From positions 62,001 through 126,000 of the forward strand of contig WION01000142.1 in the NCBI GenBank assembly GCA_015039365.1: 64,000 bases of DNA. The letters are read 5' to 3'. The translations under genes and the position numbers were made by a program. This DNA is from Amanita rubescens. Lineage: Eukaryota > Basidiomycota > Agaricomycetes > Agaricales > Amanitaceae. The notes beneath the pieces are model-generated. The model was not told the origin of the DNA and did not search any database. It was given only the letters and a program-made list of their open reading frames with translations. This document shows, piece by piece, positions 42,550 through 52,659 of the stretch. The number at the start of each line of letters is the position of its first letter. Position 1 is the stretch's first letter.

Positions 42550-45500
42550 TCATCCTAGAATATTTATCCGCCATTTCTTTTTAATGAACTCTACTAGGAA
42601 TTTGTTTTCATCCATTAATGTTTCTAAAAGATTCCACGAGTCTAACATTTCAATGTCTTCTCGTTTAAAGGATCTTTTTATCTTTGACTGCCTTATAGGT
42701 TCGTATATCTTCATAATACGATCTCTAATTGGTTTCGGCAGAAGATCTTCTTTCCTATTCATGAACGTATCCTTTGGTACTTTTGGATCAAGCATATCAC
42801 GAATGAAATTTTGTCGCTTGTTCGTATACATGAATGTTGCTTCAACTCCATTTAACCCTTCAGCTGAAAGGTGTATCCAGTGACTTGCACTATGCATTTT
42901 GATAGTGGGATATGGAGTAACATTAACGGTGATTCCTAATTCATTTATAAAGAACTGAATCTTCTCTCTATTCAGGTTCTTAGTCATTAAGTCCGCTATT
43001 TGTTGATTGGTGGGAACGTAATAAAGATTGATCTCTTTTTGTTCAACACGTTCCCTAATGTAATGATAGCGAATGGAAATGTGTTTTGATTTGTGCTGTT
43101 GTGCAGGGTTTGATGCCAGAAATATCGCACCCTGATTGTCGCAAAGAAGGTCAATGCCGCCCAAGGGGAAACCTAATTCTTGGTATAGGTTTAGTACCCA
43201 CATAATTTGACGTGAGGCATCAGACATTGCCATATATTCAGCTTCCGTTGATGACAACGCAACTGTTTTCTGTTTTCGAGAAACCCAACAAACTGCACCC
43301 CCTGCCAAAGTTAAGGCATAGCCTGTAACCGAGACTCTAGTCTCTCTGTCAGACGCCCAATCTGCGTCTGCATAGGCAACGAAGCCTTTCCCATTTCTGG
43401 AATAGGTAATTCGTGTATCAAGGGTGTGCGCTATATATTTTACTATATAAAGCGCCCTTTGGATGTGGTCGTAAGATGGATTAACAGAAAATTGCGACAT
43501 TAAAATAACAGCATAAGCAATATCAGGCCTAGTTCCTAAGGCGAGATATAATAACGATCCAATTATTTGTTGATAATAGGATCTGTCTTCGGAGGATGCT
43601 TCAGAGGTGTTTTTAGCAGGTACATATCCTGCAGGTAAAGGAGTTGACACCGGTTTGCAATTTAACAAACCAAAGCGTTCAACGACTGTCTTTGCATAGG
43701 CAGCTTGATCTATTACAAGCGTACCAATCGCTCGGTCGTAATTGATTCTGATGCCCAAGTATTCTTTAACTTTTCCTAGGTCACGACATTCCCACATTTT
43801 CATAAACTCCTTTTTGATATATGAAATTGTTTCGGTTCTGTCTCCTATGAAAAGTATATCGTCCACATATATTACGCATATGGTAATATCTTTATTTGTG
43901 GATCTGACATATATGCCAGAGTCGGCTAAGCATCGTTTAAATCCTAGGGACTTCAAGGATTTGTCTGCTTGTTTATTCCAAGCGTACGATGCTTGTTTTA
44001 AGCCATAAATAGCTTTCTTAAGTTTATATACTTTAGATTCTTGTCCTTTAATGATGAAACCTTCTGGTTGTTGCATATATATTTCCTCGTCTAAGTCGCC
44101 ATAGAGGAAAGCAGTTTTAACGTCAAGTGCTTCAATATCCCAATTTTCTAAAGCACTTGTTGCCAGAAGAAGTCTAATTGTTTCATATCTCGCTACCGGC
44201 GAGAATGTTTCATCATAATCCAATCCCGGGCGTTGGCTAAAGCCTTTGGCGACAAGTCGTGCCTTTTTACGGCCATCCGACTTAATATCATAAACCCAAC
44301 GACACTTTATTGGGTTACGCCCTTTTGGTAATTCCATTAATTCCCATATATCTCTGTTCTGAAGAGATTTGAACTCGTCTTCCATAGCAGTTCGCCACTG
44401 CTTATATAGATCAATATTTTCACCTTTGATCTTATATATATCCCTATATTGATACGTTCGAATTTCTTCCCTCGGTATCATATTTGCGAGTAAGAAATGC
44501 ATAAAGTCATTTCCACACTCTTTGATCATCCTAGCCATCGTTGCCTTTGGATCTATATCCATAGATCTTGAGGGTGGTGTTTTAGCAGTTGGATTGAAGC
44601 GTGTAGCCGCATCCTTATTCGGGATACGACCACCAAAGTCATTCTCGTAATTATCGATCTGATATTTGATCAGATCTCTTTGTCTGAGAATTTCTTTTTC
44701 TATTTCAACTGCTTTCTTTTCACCATACGCATTGTCTTTACGTATAATTGGTTTGGGAACGCGATTAGATCTCCGGGGAACTACTGCCGGTGGGGGTACC
44801 ACAGGAGTGGGTTCATTTAGCCTCTGTTTACTACGAGGTCTATGAGATCTATCTAAAGATTTGGATCTTTCTCTGCGTTTTCCCATGGCTTTGGATGATG
44901 GTCTAATCGTTTCAGGGATATAATCTGCTGGATTTATAGGCTTTTGAACGGTTGATCGTTTGCCAAATTCCTCTCTAACTTTGTTAAAAGTCAGATCTGG
45001 CATTGGAATTTGTTCATCAATCTCCTTTTTAAATTCAGAGATTGGTTTACGATCTTTATTAGTTTGTTCAAGATTCCTATCTGGTGCGAATCTTTCTGCA
45101 AGTCTTTTTCTGATATCTAAGACTTGTTCTCTAGTATTCGTACGTGGTGGACTTCTGTCAGGGACGAATCTTTTTATGATTTCATCCGCATTGCGTCTCC
45201 TAATTTCTATATTAGTGTGCCTGTCACGAAGTCCACTGTTTTGTTCCAGCAGGCGAGTTCTTTCTCCTGCTTCAAGGTCCTCTAGTTCATCGTCAATGTT
45301 CCTCATGGTTTCTTGGAATCTCCTTCTAAGATCATCCATGGTGGAACCTTTTCTGATATCAGGACTATCCGGTTTATCAGCCTCATCCGGTGTTGGACTA
45401 CGAGATTTTAATCCCCAAGACGGAGTTTTAAGGCCATCTGATAGGGGTGATAAAGATTCTCGTTTTACTGATGCCGGTTTATCGCCCGAGTGACCCGAGC

Positions 45501-48500
45501 TGGAGCTTGAGTCGCTTTCAGGATCTCCTCCCTCTACAGAGTCAGCTGGTAGAGGAGATTGTGTGCGCCTGCGACCAAGTTGTCTTCCCCTAACAGGGGA
45601 AGGGGATGGAATACCATTATTAATGTCTCGATTATCGAGAAGGATTGGTGCAAGATCTTTAGTAATAATAATATCACTTTTTCCTTTACGAGGAAATCTG
45701 TCTTCAAAGAATGTGGCTTGGGCGGATATGACTAGCGTATTATTGGAATCCATAAATTTATATGCTTTTGATCCTAGTTCATACCCGACAAAGGTCATAA
45801 GTTCTGATTTTGGAGATAGTTTATCAGAACGTTTTTCAACTGGGATAAAGACCCAAGCTTCACATCCAAATACTTTAAAGTATTGAACGTCAGGAAGGGA
45901 ACTATATAAAAGTTCCCAAGGCGTTTTCCAGTTGCCACGCACAATTGGGGTTCTATTGTATACGTGTACAGCTGTTTCGATTGAAAATTCCCACCATGAT
46001 CTCGGTATACATGCATCGAGCCGCATAGCTTCAGACTTATCATTTAAAGTCTGAATCATTCGTTCAGCTCGTCCATTTTGCTGATGTATATGAGGTGCCG
46101 ATGTTTGGTGTTGAATGCCATTTTTGTCAAGGAAATCTTTAAAGGCTTTATTTACGAATTCCCCCCCTCGATCGGAACGGAGGTAGAGTATTCGTTTGTT
46201 AAGTGCAGAAACTTTTGTGAACCATCGCTGGAACACTTCAGTTGTATCTGACTTGTGTTTAAGGAATCCGATCCATACATACGATGAATAATCATCGACC
46301 ACAACAAGTATATACTTGTATTTGTGATAGGATTGAGTTGGAAACTCTTTTAAATCCATGTGGATCATTTCAAGCGGACGTGATGCCCGCTTTTTAGATT
46401 CCTTGTAAGTTTTTGCCTTCATTTTTCCTTTTAAGCATCCTTCACATCGAAGATTTGGGGATGGTTTGGGAAGATCGCCTTTTTCAAACCCTTTTACGTG
46501 TCCTTTTAGATGTTGGAACACGTCTTTACCAGGATGACCTAGACGTTTATGCCATATATCATATGTTGATACACTTTCATTTACTGTATAAGTTTCAACA
46601 GGTGGAGCCTTATCAACGTGTGTATATGTATTGACAGATTCTCTTTCAAAGAATGGTGGCACTTTGTGGACATTTTTATGAATGATACGTCCTGTGCATA
46701 AAGTTAATGTATCTTGATTGCGATAACTTGCTTCAAGATATATTTCCTTTTTACCATCTTTATAGGAAAAGGTGATCCGTTGATCGTCTTGTGACGCCAG
46801 TAACCCTTGCTTACACAACATGCCGTTCGAAACAAGTCGTATGTTAAGGCGCGGCATGTATAACACGGGGTACAGTTTCACAAGGTGGCTTGTTCCATTA
46901 GATAATTTATGAATAAAAATAACAGTGCCTTGTCCAATTAGATCGGATGTGCCATCTGCTGTTTTTACCAGTTTTACTTTATCAAAAGGTTTATAATCTG
47001 AAAAATCGTTCAGATTAAAGGTAAAATGCTCAGATGCACCAGAGTCACACATCCATAGTGTTTCTCCAGTCCGTTCTGTACAACATGAAGGACATTTGCA
47101 ATTGTCCGTTCTACCAGCACATATTATGTGCTGATGTTGATTTCCCGTTGTATGCATTGGATAGGCGATATGAATCTTATTATTATAGTTTGGACTTATA
47201 GGGCTAACTCTCATTGGGACGTTTTTGGATTTACATGAATTTTTATTACATTCCATGTTATATACAATTACAGAATCTGAGATTGTTTTACATACGTCCA
47301 CTGAATAAGAGTTAGCCCAATCCGCACTAAAATAAGATTTTACCCACTCGTCGTTATAGTAATCATCATATGTAGAATCATTATAATTCTTCATATCATA
47401 ATCGTCGAAAGCCGCGAAATTATCTTTCGGCTGATCATCATATGCCCCTTCTATAAGGGGTTCTTCTTGCATGGGAGTAACTTCTTCTATTCTCCCAGTG
47501 GACGATCCTTGTACAAATGGTACAATGGAATGGTGGCCAAGAATGGCCGGTGCAGCAGTATACTGAGTTTGGTTTTGCCCAGTATAGGTCATGCCAGTAG
47601 TTACTTGATGAGCGTCAGCTCGGGCTGCCGCTCGGTTGGCCTTCGCGGTTTGGCGAAGTTGCCTATTACGTTGCCAGTTGCGGCCACGTGTTTGGTTGGT
47701 CATTTGACCCTGCCATTGCTGCTGTTGCTCCGGTAACCTCGGAGCATTACCAGCTCCCATTGATGGTTGCTGGTTTTGTGGTGTGTATGGTTGGAAACCA
47801 CCACGACCACGTCCACGGCCACGGAATCCTCCGCGGCCTCGTCCACGTCCTCGCCCACGACCTTGCCAGGGTGCCTGTCCACCAATTCTTTGTTGCAGGT
47901 CACCCCGCGCCATCTGTGCGGTCGTATGTGCAACAGCCGAGTGTCGCCTTCTCCATTCTTCCCTGATCTGAATTGCAACGTGCTGGACTGTTAGTCCAGC
48001 CGCTGGTGCAGTTGCCAAGACGGCTCCTACAAAATTGTCCCAACGATGCGGTACACCGCGGACAATTATCATCGCTTTTTGTTCTTCGGGTAGCGAGAAA
48101 CCCTGTCCACTTAATCGCTCAAATTTGGCGATTATTTCATTAAGGGACTGTTCAGGGTCCCTTCTTTCATCAAGCTTCCAATCCAGGGCAGCCTGGAATT
48201 CGTTGAAGGTACCGGTTCGGCCGGTATCTCCGTATCTTTGTCGCAAGGCAACCCAAAGGACCCTTGCATTGAGATGGGCTCCTGTGTCATATATCTCCGC
48301 GATAGAATCGCTCAAACGGAGCATAATAGAACCCAGGGCTTTCTCGTTATCAGAGAGCCATTCTAAATATGTGTCTCTCTGATTTAATAAAGCTTGAATA
48401 TTTGCTGGTATTGGGGCCAGCAGTGGAGCTGCACCTTCTTCTGCAGGTAACATCGCATCGAAGTCATGAGCTTCGAGTGTTGCCTGCTCGGTGGCGTTAA

Positions 48501-48645
48501 GATCTAGAGGTTGGATAAAGGAATCTCTCATGTATTTATAGATTCCTTTTACTTGTAAATAGGCCGTCATTTTGCGAGCCCACAAGCGGTAATTGTCTCC
48601 CTTAAGTAAGGGGACAGTGGAGAGTGATGCTGAATCTTCGGACAT
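42550..48645 (-). CDS. Copia Gag-Pol polyprotein
   Basis: One 2031-codon ORF with ATG at 48645. The Gag region has the copia/UBN2-like start (LLKGDNYRLWARKMTAYL) and, where a CCHC knuckle is usual, an RGG box (GRGRGRGRGGFRGRGRGRGG). A Cys-rich stretch (CKCPSCC) precedes protease DSGASEHF (about residue 531). Integrase follows with HKRLGHPG, HMDLKEF (about 760), RSDRGGEFV (about 822) and HQQNGRAERM. A long charged linker (about 1010-1400) precedes reverse transcriptase with CVIYVDDILFIGD (about 1592) and RNase H YADADWASDRETRVSVTG (about 1757). The order IN before RT defines Ty1/copia. The ORF is longer than usual for copia, owing to the linker and about 130 residues after RNase H. It is intact and probably functional. 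Confidence 0.95.
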   Translation of the reverse strand: MSEDSASLSTVPLLKGDNYRLWARKMTAYLQVKGIYKYMRDSFIQPLDLNATEQATLEAHDFDAMLPAEEGAAPLLAPIPANIQALLNQRDTYLEWLSDNEKALGSIMLRLSDSIAEIYDTGAHLNARVLWVALRQRYGDTGRTGTFNEFQAALDWKLDERRDPEQSLNEIIAKFERLSGQGFSLPEEQKAMIIVRGVPHRWDNFVGAVLATAPAAGLTVQHVAIQIREEWRRRHSAVAHTTAQMARGDLQQRIGGQAPWQGRGRGRGRGRGGFRGRGRGRGGFQPYTPQNQQPSMGAGNAPRLPEQQQQWQGQMTNQTRGRNWQRNRQLRQTAKANRAAARADAHQVTTGMTYTGQNQTQYTAAPAILGHHSIVPFVQGSSTGRIEEVTPMQEEPLIEGAYDDQPKDNFAAFDDYDMKNYNDSTYDDYYNDEWVKSYFSADWANSYSVDVCKTISDSVIVYNMECNKNSCKSKNVPMRVSPISPNYNNKIHIAYPMHTTGNQHQHIICAGRTDNCKCPSCCTERTGETLWMCDSGASEHFTFNLNDFSDYKPFDKVKLVKTADGTSDLIGQGTVIFIHKLSNGTSHLVKLYPVLYMPRLNIRLVSNGMLCKQGLLASQDDQRITFSYKDGKKEIYLEASYRNQDTLTLCTGRIIHKNVHKVPPFFERESVNTYTHVDKAPPVETYTVNESVSTYDIWHKRLGHPGKDVFQHLKGHVKGFEKGDLPKPSPNLRCEGCLKGKMKAKTYKESKKRASRPLEMIHMDLKEFPTQSYHKYKYILVVVDDYSSYVWIGFLKHKSDTTEVFQRWFTKVSALNKRILYLRSDRGGEFVNKAFKDFLDKNGIQHQTSAPHIHQQNGRAERMIQTLNDKSEAMRLDACIPRSWWEFSIETAVHVYNRTPIVRGNWKTPWELLYSSLPDVQYFKVFGCEAWVFIPVEKRSDKLSPKSELMTFVGYELGSKAYKFMDSNNTLVISAQATFFEDRFPRKGKSDIIITKDLAPILLDNRDINNGIPSPSPVRGRQLGRRRTQSPLPADSVEGGDPESDSSSSSGHSGDKPASVKRESLSPLSDGLKTPSWGLKSRSPTPDEADKPDSPDIRKGSTMDDLRRRFQETMRNIDDELEDLEAGERTRLLEQNSGLRDRHTNIEIRRRNADEIIKRFVPDRSPPRTNTREQVLDIRKRLAERFAPDRNLEQTNKDRKPISEFKKEIDEQIPMPDLTFNKVREEFGKRSTVQKPINPADYIPETIRPSSKAMGKRRERSKSLDRSHRPRSKQRLNEPTPVVPPPAVVPRRSNRVPKPIIRKDNAYGEKKAVEIEKEILRQRDLIKYQIDNYENDFGGRIPNKDAATRFNPTAKTPPSRSMDIDPKATMARMIKECGNDFMHFLLANMIPREEIRTYQYRDIYKIKGENIDLYKQWRTAMEDEFKSLQNRDIWELMELPKGRNPIKCRWVYDIKSDGRKKARLVAKGFSQRPGLDYDETFSPVARYETIRLLLATSALENWDIEALDVKTAFLYGDLDEEIYMQQPEGFIIKGQESKVYKLKKAIYGLKQASYAWNKQADKSLKSLGFKRCLADSGIYVRSTNKDITICVIYVDDILFIGDRTETISYIKKEFMKMWECRDLGKVKEYLGIRINYDRAIGTLVIDQAAYAKTVVERFGLLNCKPVSTPLPAGYVPAKNTSEASSEDRSYYQQIIGSLLYLALGTRPDIAYAVILMSQFSVNPSYDHIQRALYIVKYIAHTLDTRITYSRNGKGFVAYADADWASDRETRVSVTGYALTLAGGAVCWVSRKQKTVALSSTEAEYMAMSDASRQIMWVLNLYQELGFPLGGIDLLCDNQGAIFLASNPAQQHKSKHISIRYHYIRERVEQKEINLYYVPTNQQIADLMTKNLNREKIQFFINELGITVNVTPYPTIKMHSASHWIHLSAEGLNGVEATFMYTNKRQNFIRDMLDPKVPKDTFMNRKEDLLPKPIRDRIMKIYEPIRQSKIKRSFKREDIEMLDSWNLLETLMDENKFLVEFIKKKWRINILG

Positions 48646-48837
48646 CTTTCTTTAGATAACGAAGATTGAGAGTGATGCGAGGAAGGCGGCAAGAAAGAGT
48701 TGTAAAAAGGTTCTTCGGAACCTTTGTTGGATGATGATTTGGTTTGGTTCAGTTAATGAACTGAACGAACTTGAACTGTGTTGCGAGAACGGTTCTACCT
48801 CGCTATATTCAGGTCCTCGATCTTCGATTAAAGATCT

Positions 48838-49215
48838 TCAGAACTGGATTTCGTCGGTTAACGTGAAACCGGATCGAAAAGTGTCAGTTTCAAGTCTGTA
48901 CTGACGATTTATCAGCGAGGTATGGACACCTGCTGAATGACGAGCTGTTCCTGGTAAATATACAGGAAGTGGAGTATCTGCTCTTGGGACGTAATAATCG
49001 TTTGGATCACGATCTAATTCGTCCTCGGATGATGAAGCAGACGGGTATGTGGGTACTATCCGGTTGACTGGCCGGGTAGTAATTCGAGCTGAACTGCTTG
49101 CAAAGTTTGCAGTTAGCGATTCAAGTTCACTGTCGGATGATGAACTTGGAAATAGGTTGTTTAACCTATTTAGGTCTTCTGCTAATCTATTATATCTTCT
49201 AGCTCGACGGCTCAT
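48838..49215 (-). CDS. Small upstream ORF (ORF0) in the copia leader
   Basis: A 125-codon ORF between the primer site and gag, beginning MSRRARRYNRLAEDLNRLNN and rich in Ser and acidic residues. It is in the same frame as gag-pol. After its TGA the frame stays open for about 60 codons to a TAA two codons before the gag ATG, ending in a hydrophobic tail. It could encode a protein or act as an upstream ORF. I do not recognise it. Confidence 0.4.
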   Translation of the reverse strand: MSRRARRYNRLAEDLNRLNNLFPSSSSDSELESLTANFASSSARITTRPVNRIVPTYPSASSSEDELDRDPNDYYVPRADTPLPVYLPGTARHSAGVHTSLINRQYRLETDTFRSGFTLTDEIQF

Positions 49216-50036
49216 AGGCTGGAGCGAAGATTTTTATCTAAAATTGGAACAATTAATGAGGTGTCATTACGAAAACGACAACAACCCATTCGTGCAGCTT
49301 ATGAGCTGCTCCAAGCATGGATATGCCTGGACGCCACCACCTTGGACATGTACCCGTGTGTGTGAATGTGCTACCTGTAAGAGATGACATGCATATGGAA
49401 CTGGAACTGGGAGCGCGCAAAACGGCATTTCTCCCCTGGATCCCCTTGAACGGGGGAGAACAGTTTGTTCCAGGAATAGAAATAGCTTCTGGTCCATAAA
49501 CCCCCCAGACAGCTATGTAAGCACGACCGGTAAACAATATGAAGCTATCTAGATAGGATTGTGGGATCACCACAGAGCCTAAACTTAGAATGTTCCTATA
49601 GAACATTCCGACTAGAGGAGTCCCTAAGGGCGCATCCTCAATAGACTGCGTGTACCACCCCAAATGGGATGTCAGCACGTCCTTTATACTAGAATAGCTA
49701 TATATAGGCCATATTGTATTATAAAGCCTCTAATGGGCTTATGATGTTATATCGTGCATTAATACCCCAATCACGTCACGGAGGGCAAGTAAAACTCCGT
49801 GGGGGTCAGGGTTGCCATGCCAGCCCTGAGAAACGTAGGTGGTACCCTTATCCCTGGGTGTCTAGGAGATCCCCCTTAGCCCTAGGGTCCGGGCGCATGT
49901 CATTAGCTCTTATAACAGGTGCAAGGGTTAGCTGTAATCAACGGTGCTACAAGTACACAGACCCGCACGATACTATACCTGTGTTCACACATCGCGTACG
50001 TCGTTGGCGATAGCGTCGACAAGCAATACCATGTCG

Positions 50037-50048
50037 GGGCCCATAACC
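50037..50048 (-). other. Primer binding site matching initiator tRNA-Met anticodon arm
   Basis: Directly inside the 5' LTR the element reads GGTTATGGGCCC. This is complementary to the anticodon stem-loop (with CAU) of initiator tRNA-Met, the arrangement used by Drosophila copia, where a tRNA 5' half is the primer. There is no complement to a tRNA 3' CCA end at the usual place. Confidence 0.65.
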
Positions 50049-50453
50049 TGACGAAAGGGAAACGCCCAGTAGCGCAGCGTCGAGGAGTTAAAGCGATAGC
50101 TTACCCGATGTGTACAGTAGCTAACCACTCAGCTGAGAAGATGGTGGTAGGAGGTTAAGAGAGCTTGTTCCTATTCTACGGTACATGGCAGGTTTATATA
50201 CTGTCTGTGTCCTAATAGGTAACAACATAGGTAAATATATGTAACTACATATGTCATACTCATATATGGAAATATGGAGCTGCGCTGATGTCATGCGCAG
50301 CTATGGTGTCATATGGCGCCATCCGCAGTAAGGATGACGCAAGCGTACTAGAACCTTCTACAAGGTTCTATCTATATATATCCTAATCTTGCTTAGTAAG
50401 CAGATAAGATAAGATCTCCTTGTTATCTTAGATTAGATAAGATAACTTCGTCA
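50049..50453 (-). repeat. 5' LTR of young copia element
   Basis: 405-bp LTR, apparently identical to 42130-42534. The target duplication TCTTG follows at 50454. Confidence 0.95.
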
Positions 50454-51118
50454 TCTTGAAGAAGCGTCCGGGCCATTTCGACGATGGTCCGGTTCATCCG
50501 TTCGGAAACACCGTTCTCTTGCGGAGTGTAAGCGTTAGGATTTGAGATATGACAGAGTCAGGTAAGAGTTTGTCTTCCGTGGACATGAGGATCGTTCTGA
50601 GAGTTGAATAAGACTCGGGGAGTGAAATAACGATTGCAATCGCGACTAGCGCATCATCTTCCAACTTGAGGCCTGGGCCTTGTGACGCATCGCGTTCAGT
50701 TGCGGCTCGGAACAGCTCACCTATCAGGTAAGCCTGTGTTTGCTTCCCTTTCCCTTCGTAGCGTTCACAGAGCTTGTCCCAAGCTTGTTTCGACGTCGCT
50801 ACATGTAGAACCCCATTTAAGGGTTCATCCTTGAGCGTCAGGCAAATCTGAGCTCTTGCCTCTTTATCCAACTTTTGCCAACGTGCGTATTCCTCAGATT
50901 GCTACTCCGTGGGACACTTAAGCGTTCCATCAACGATAGGTAACAGTCCCCGGATGTCAAGGACCGTTGTAATCCGGAACTTCCACGTCTGGAAGTTGGC
51001 GGCGTCGTTCTCGAGTGATGGAATGTCATATAGGCGATTGGATGCAGGGATGAATTTGGATGTTAGCGAGGGTGAATCGGGTAGCGGTGTTGCTGCAGCA
51101 GCAGCGGCGGCCTGTAAA
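50454..51118 (-). pseudogene. Old copia element, Gag fused to integrase core by deletion
   Basis: Reading from 51118 the frame gives a copia Gag start (SLENDAANFQTWKFRITTVL), an in-frame TAG near 50913, more Gag (WDKLCERYEGKGKQTQAYL) up to about 50530, and then directly TPQENGVSERMNRTIVEMAR of the integrase. Zinc knuckle, protease and the integrase N-terminus are missing, so an internal deletion predates the young insertion. The frame continues at 42129 after the young element. Confidence 0.8.
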
Positions 51119-51346
51119 GATAGATATATCTAAACTATGTTTTAGTAGGTAATATAAAGCATAAAAGTTGGTATCATACCTCAGTCCTTCAGAATACGAA
51201 GACTGAAAAAACGTGTACCAAAAGAGCATTAGTGATAAATAATAGATAGCAGCCATGCTCAACTGAAAACAACAACAAGGGCCTCATGCCCTACCTGTGA
51301 TAAGGGACTTCCAAATCGGTAAAAACCTGCTTTCTACACGTTCCTG

Positions 51347-52498
51347 ATGTCTAAACGGGCTTCTGGTGTGTTTCCATTTGGCTTTCAGAGTAAAGCAAGG
51401 GTTCTTAATCTTACACAAGAGGCGTCAAATGGTGAGAAGAGGCAAAAGAGGCCTTGTTTGAACGGTAAGTCTCCCGTCCTCCTTTTTGAACTTTCTAACG
51501 TGCGATCAGTGGAGGAATGGGGATTGACGGTCACAGGCCCACCAAAGGAGCCTGGGTATATGGTGGAAGTTTTGAGGGAATCTTGTGAGTTGCGGCTGCC
51601 ATTAATTTTGCTTAACGCTAGATGACTGTCCTAGACGCTAAGGGTAGGACAGACTACCTAGATGATATGCCAGAGGATTGGCCAGGGGACGTTTCAAAAG
51701 GATTAGGTCCCCAACATTTAGTCGGGAACGTTGAAGCAGGTTAGTATAAAGGACGCTGTTGACCCTTCTTTTAAGCTAACGTAAAGATCGATATTATATA
51801 GGTGGTGATGATGATGAGACGATGAGTATGCCAGGGGTGGATGTTTCTTTGAATCGTGAGTTTTCTCTCTTTAACTGTTCACTGGAGCCAACTTAAGACA
51901 GATGGTGATGACGATTTTCACATGATTCCGGTGGAACAAGGTGAGTTTGCTTTCATACTCAGAATCCCACTAACATAAAGTGCAAGATTATCCCCAGGGC
52001 TCCCCTTCTCCCAGCGGAAGCCAGGAAATGGAGAGGGAGTCATCAGGGAATGACTTGGAGGTGGGGGAAGAAACAGGTTCGGTGAAAGACATGTCTCTGG
52101 GATCGATGGATGAAAGCTTTCTCCAGCCTGAAGACGGAGGCATCCAGTGGTTACAGGACTTGGACCAAGTCCTGAAGGGGTGCGATTTGAAGAAATATAG
52201 AGCCAAAGACGTCAAAAACATTGTACGGTACTTTACGGAGAAAGAGAGGGTTCCTCAAGTGCTCCCTGCCAGTTTCAAGGTGCCAGAGGTAAGCCCCCGT
52301 CTGCCTTGCATAACTTTTGATGGTTTTACCAACAAGGGGAAGGGTTTCTCATCTAGAATTTTGTGGTTTATGAAGCTGTTGAGCCATAATCATCAGAAAC
52401 TACAGGAAGCTATTGCAGGAATGGACCCTAGTCAGAAAAAGCTGGTTGGGAAACTGATCATAACTGCTGCCGAGAAGCTTGTAAAATACGTATAAAAT
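51347..52498 (+). CDS. Unrecognised small-exon gene, acidic middle
   Basis: A set of short exons with good GT-AG borders. Exon 1 begins MSKRASGVFPFGF. An exon after CGATCAG (51512) encodes VEEWGLTVTGPPKEPGYM. The next encodes RTDYLDDMPEDWPGDVSKG, then GLGPQHLVGN. Tiny acidic exons near 51802-51860 and 51901-51942 follow, and a last exon at 51980-52495 encodes SPSPSGSQEMERESSGN and a helical C-terminus. The same VEEWGLT and DMP-WPG-VS-GLGP-HL pattern recurs at 58067-58385, so this is a small gene family. No known domain or function could be assigned. It lies just upstream of the BAH-PHD gene on the same strand. Confidence 0.5.
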
Positions 52499-52659
52499 GA
52501 TATATATAAGCTGCTTTTTTAAAGGGGGTAGGATGCCAAGACTGGCAAGGGAAAGGGCCAAGGCTTCAATTAGAACGCCGGCGTTCAAAATCAACTTAAC
52601 CTCCCGCCCTCTTCAAGTTACCTCCCCCCTTCTTCAGCCCTCCTTAAACCAGTTCCGCT

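Larger units (their letters stand above)
42130..50453 (-). mobile_element. Ty1/copia LTR retrotransposon, full length and young
   Basis: 8324 bp, minus strand, with 405-bp LTRs beginning TGACGAA and ending TTCGTCA. No difference between the LTRs was found by eye, so the insertion is very recent. The target TCTTG is duplicated at 42125-42129 and 50454-50458. It sits inside an older copia element. It encodes one long gag-pol ORF, has a leader of about 1.4 kb with a small upstream ORF, a tRNA-type primer site at the 5' LTR and a purine tract (GAGGGGGTG, 42535-42543) touching the 3' LTR. Confidence 0.95.
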
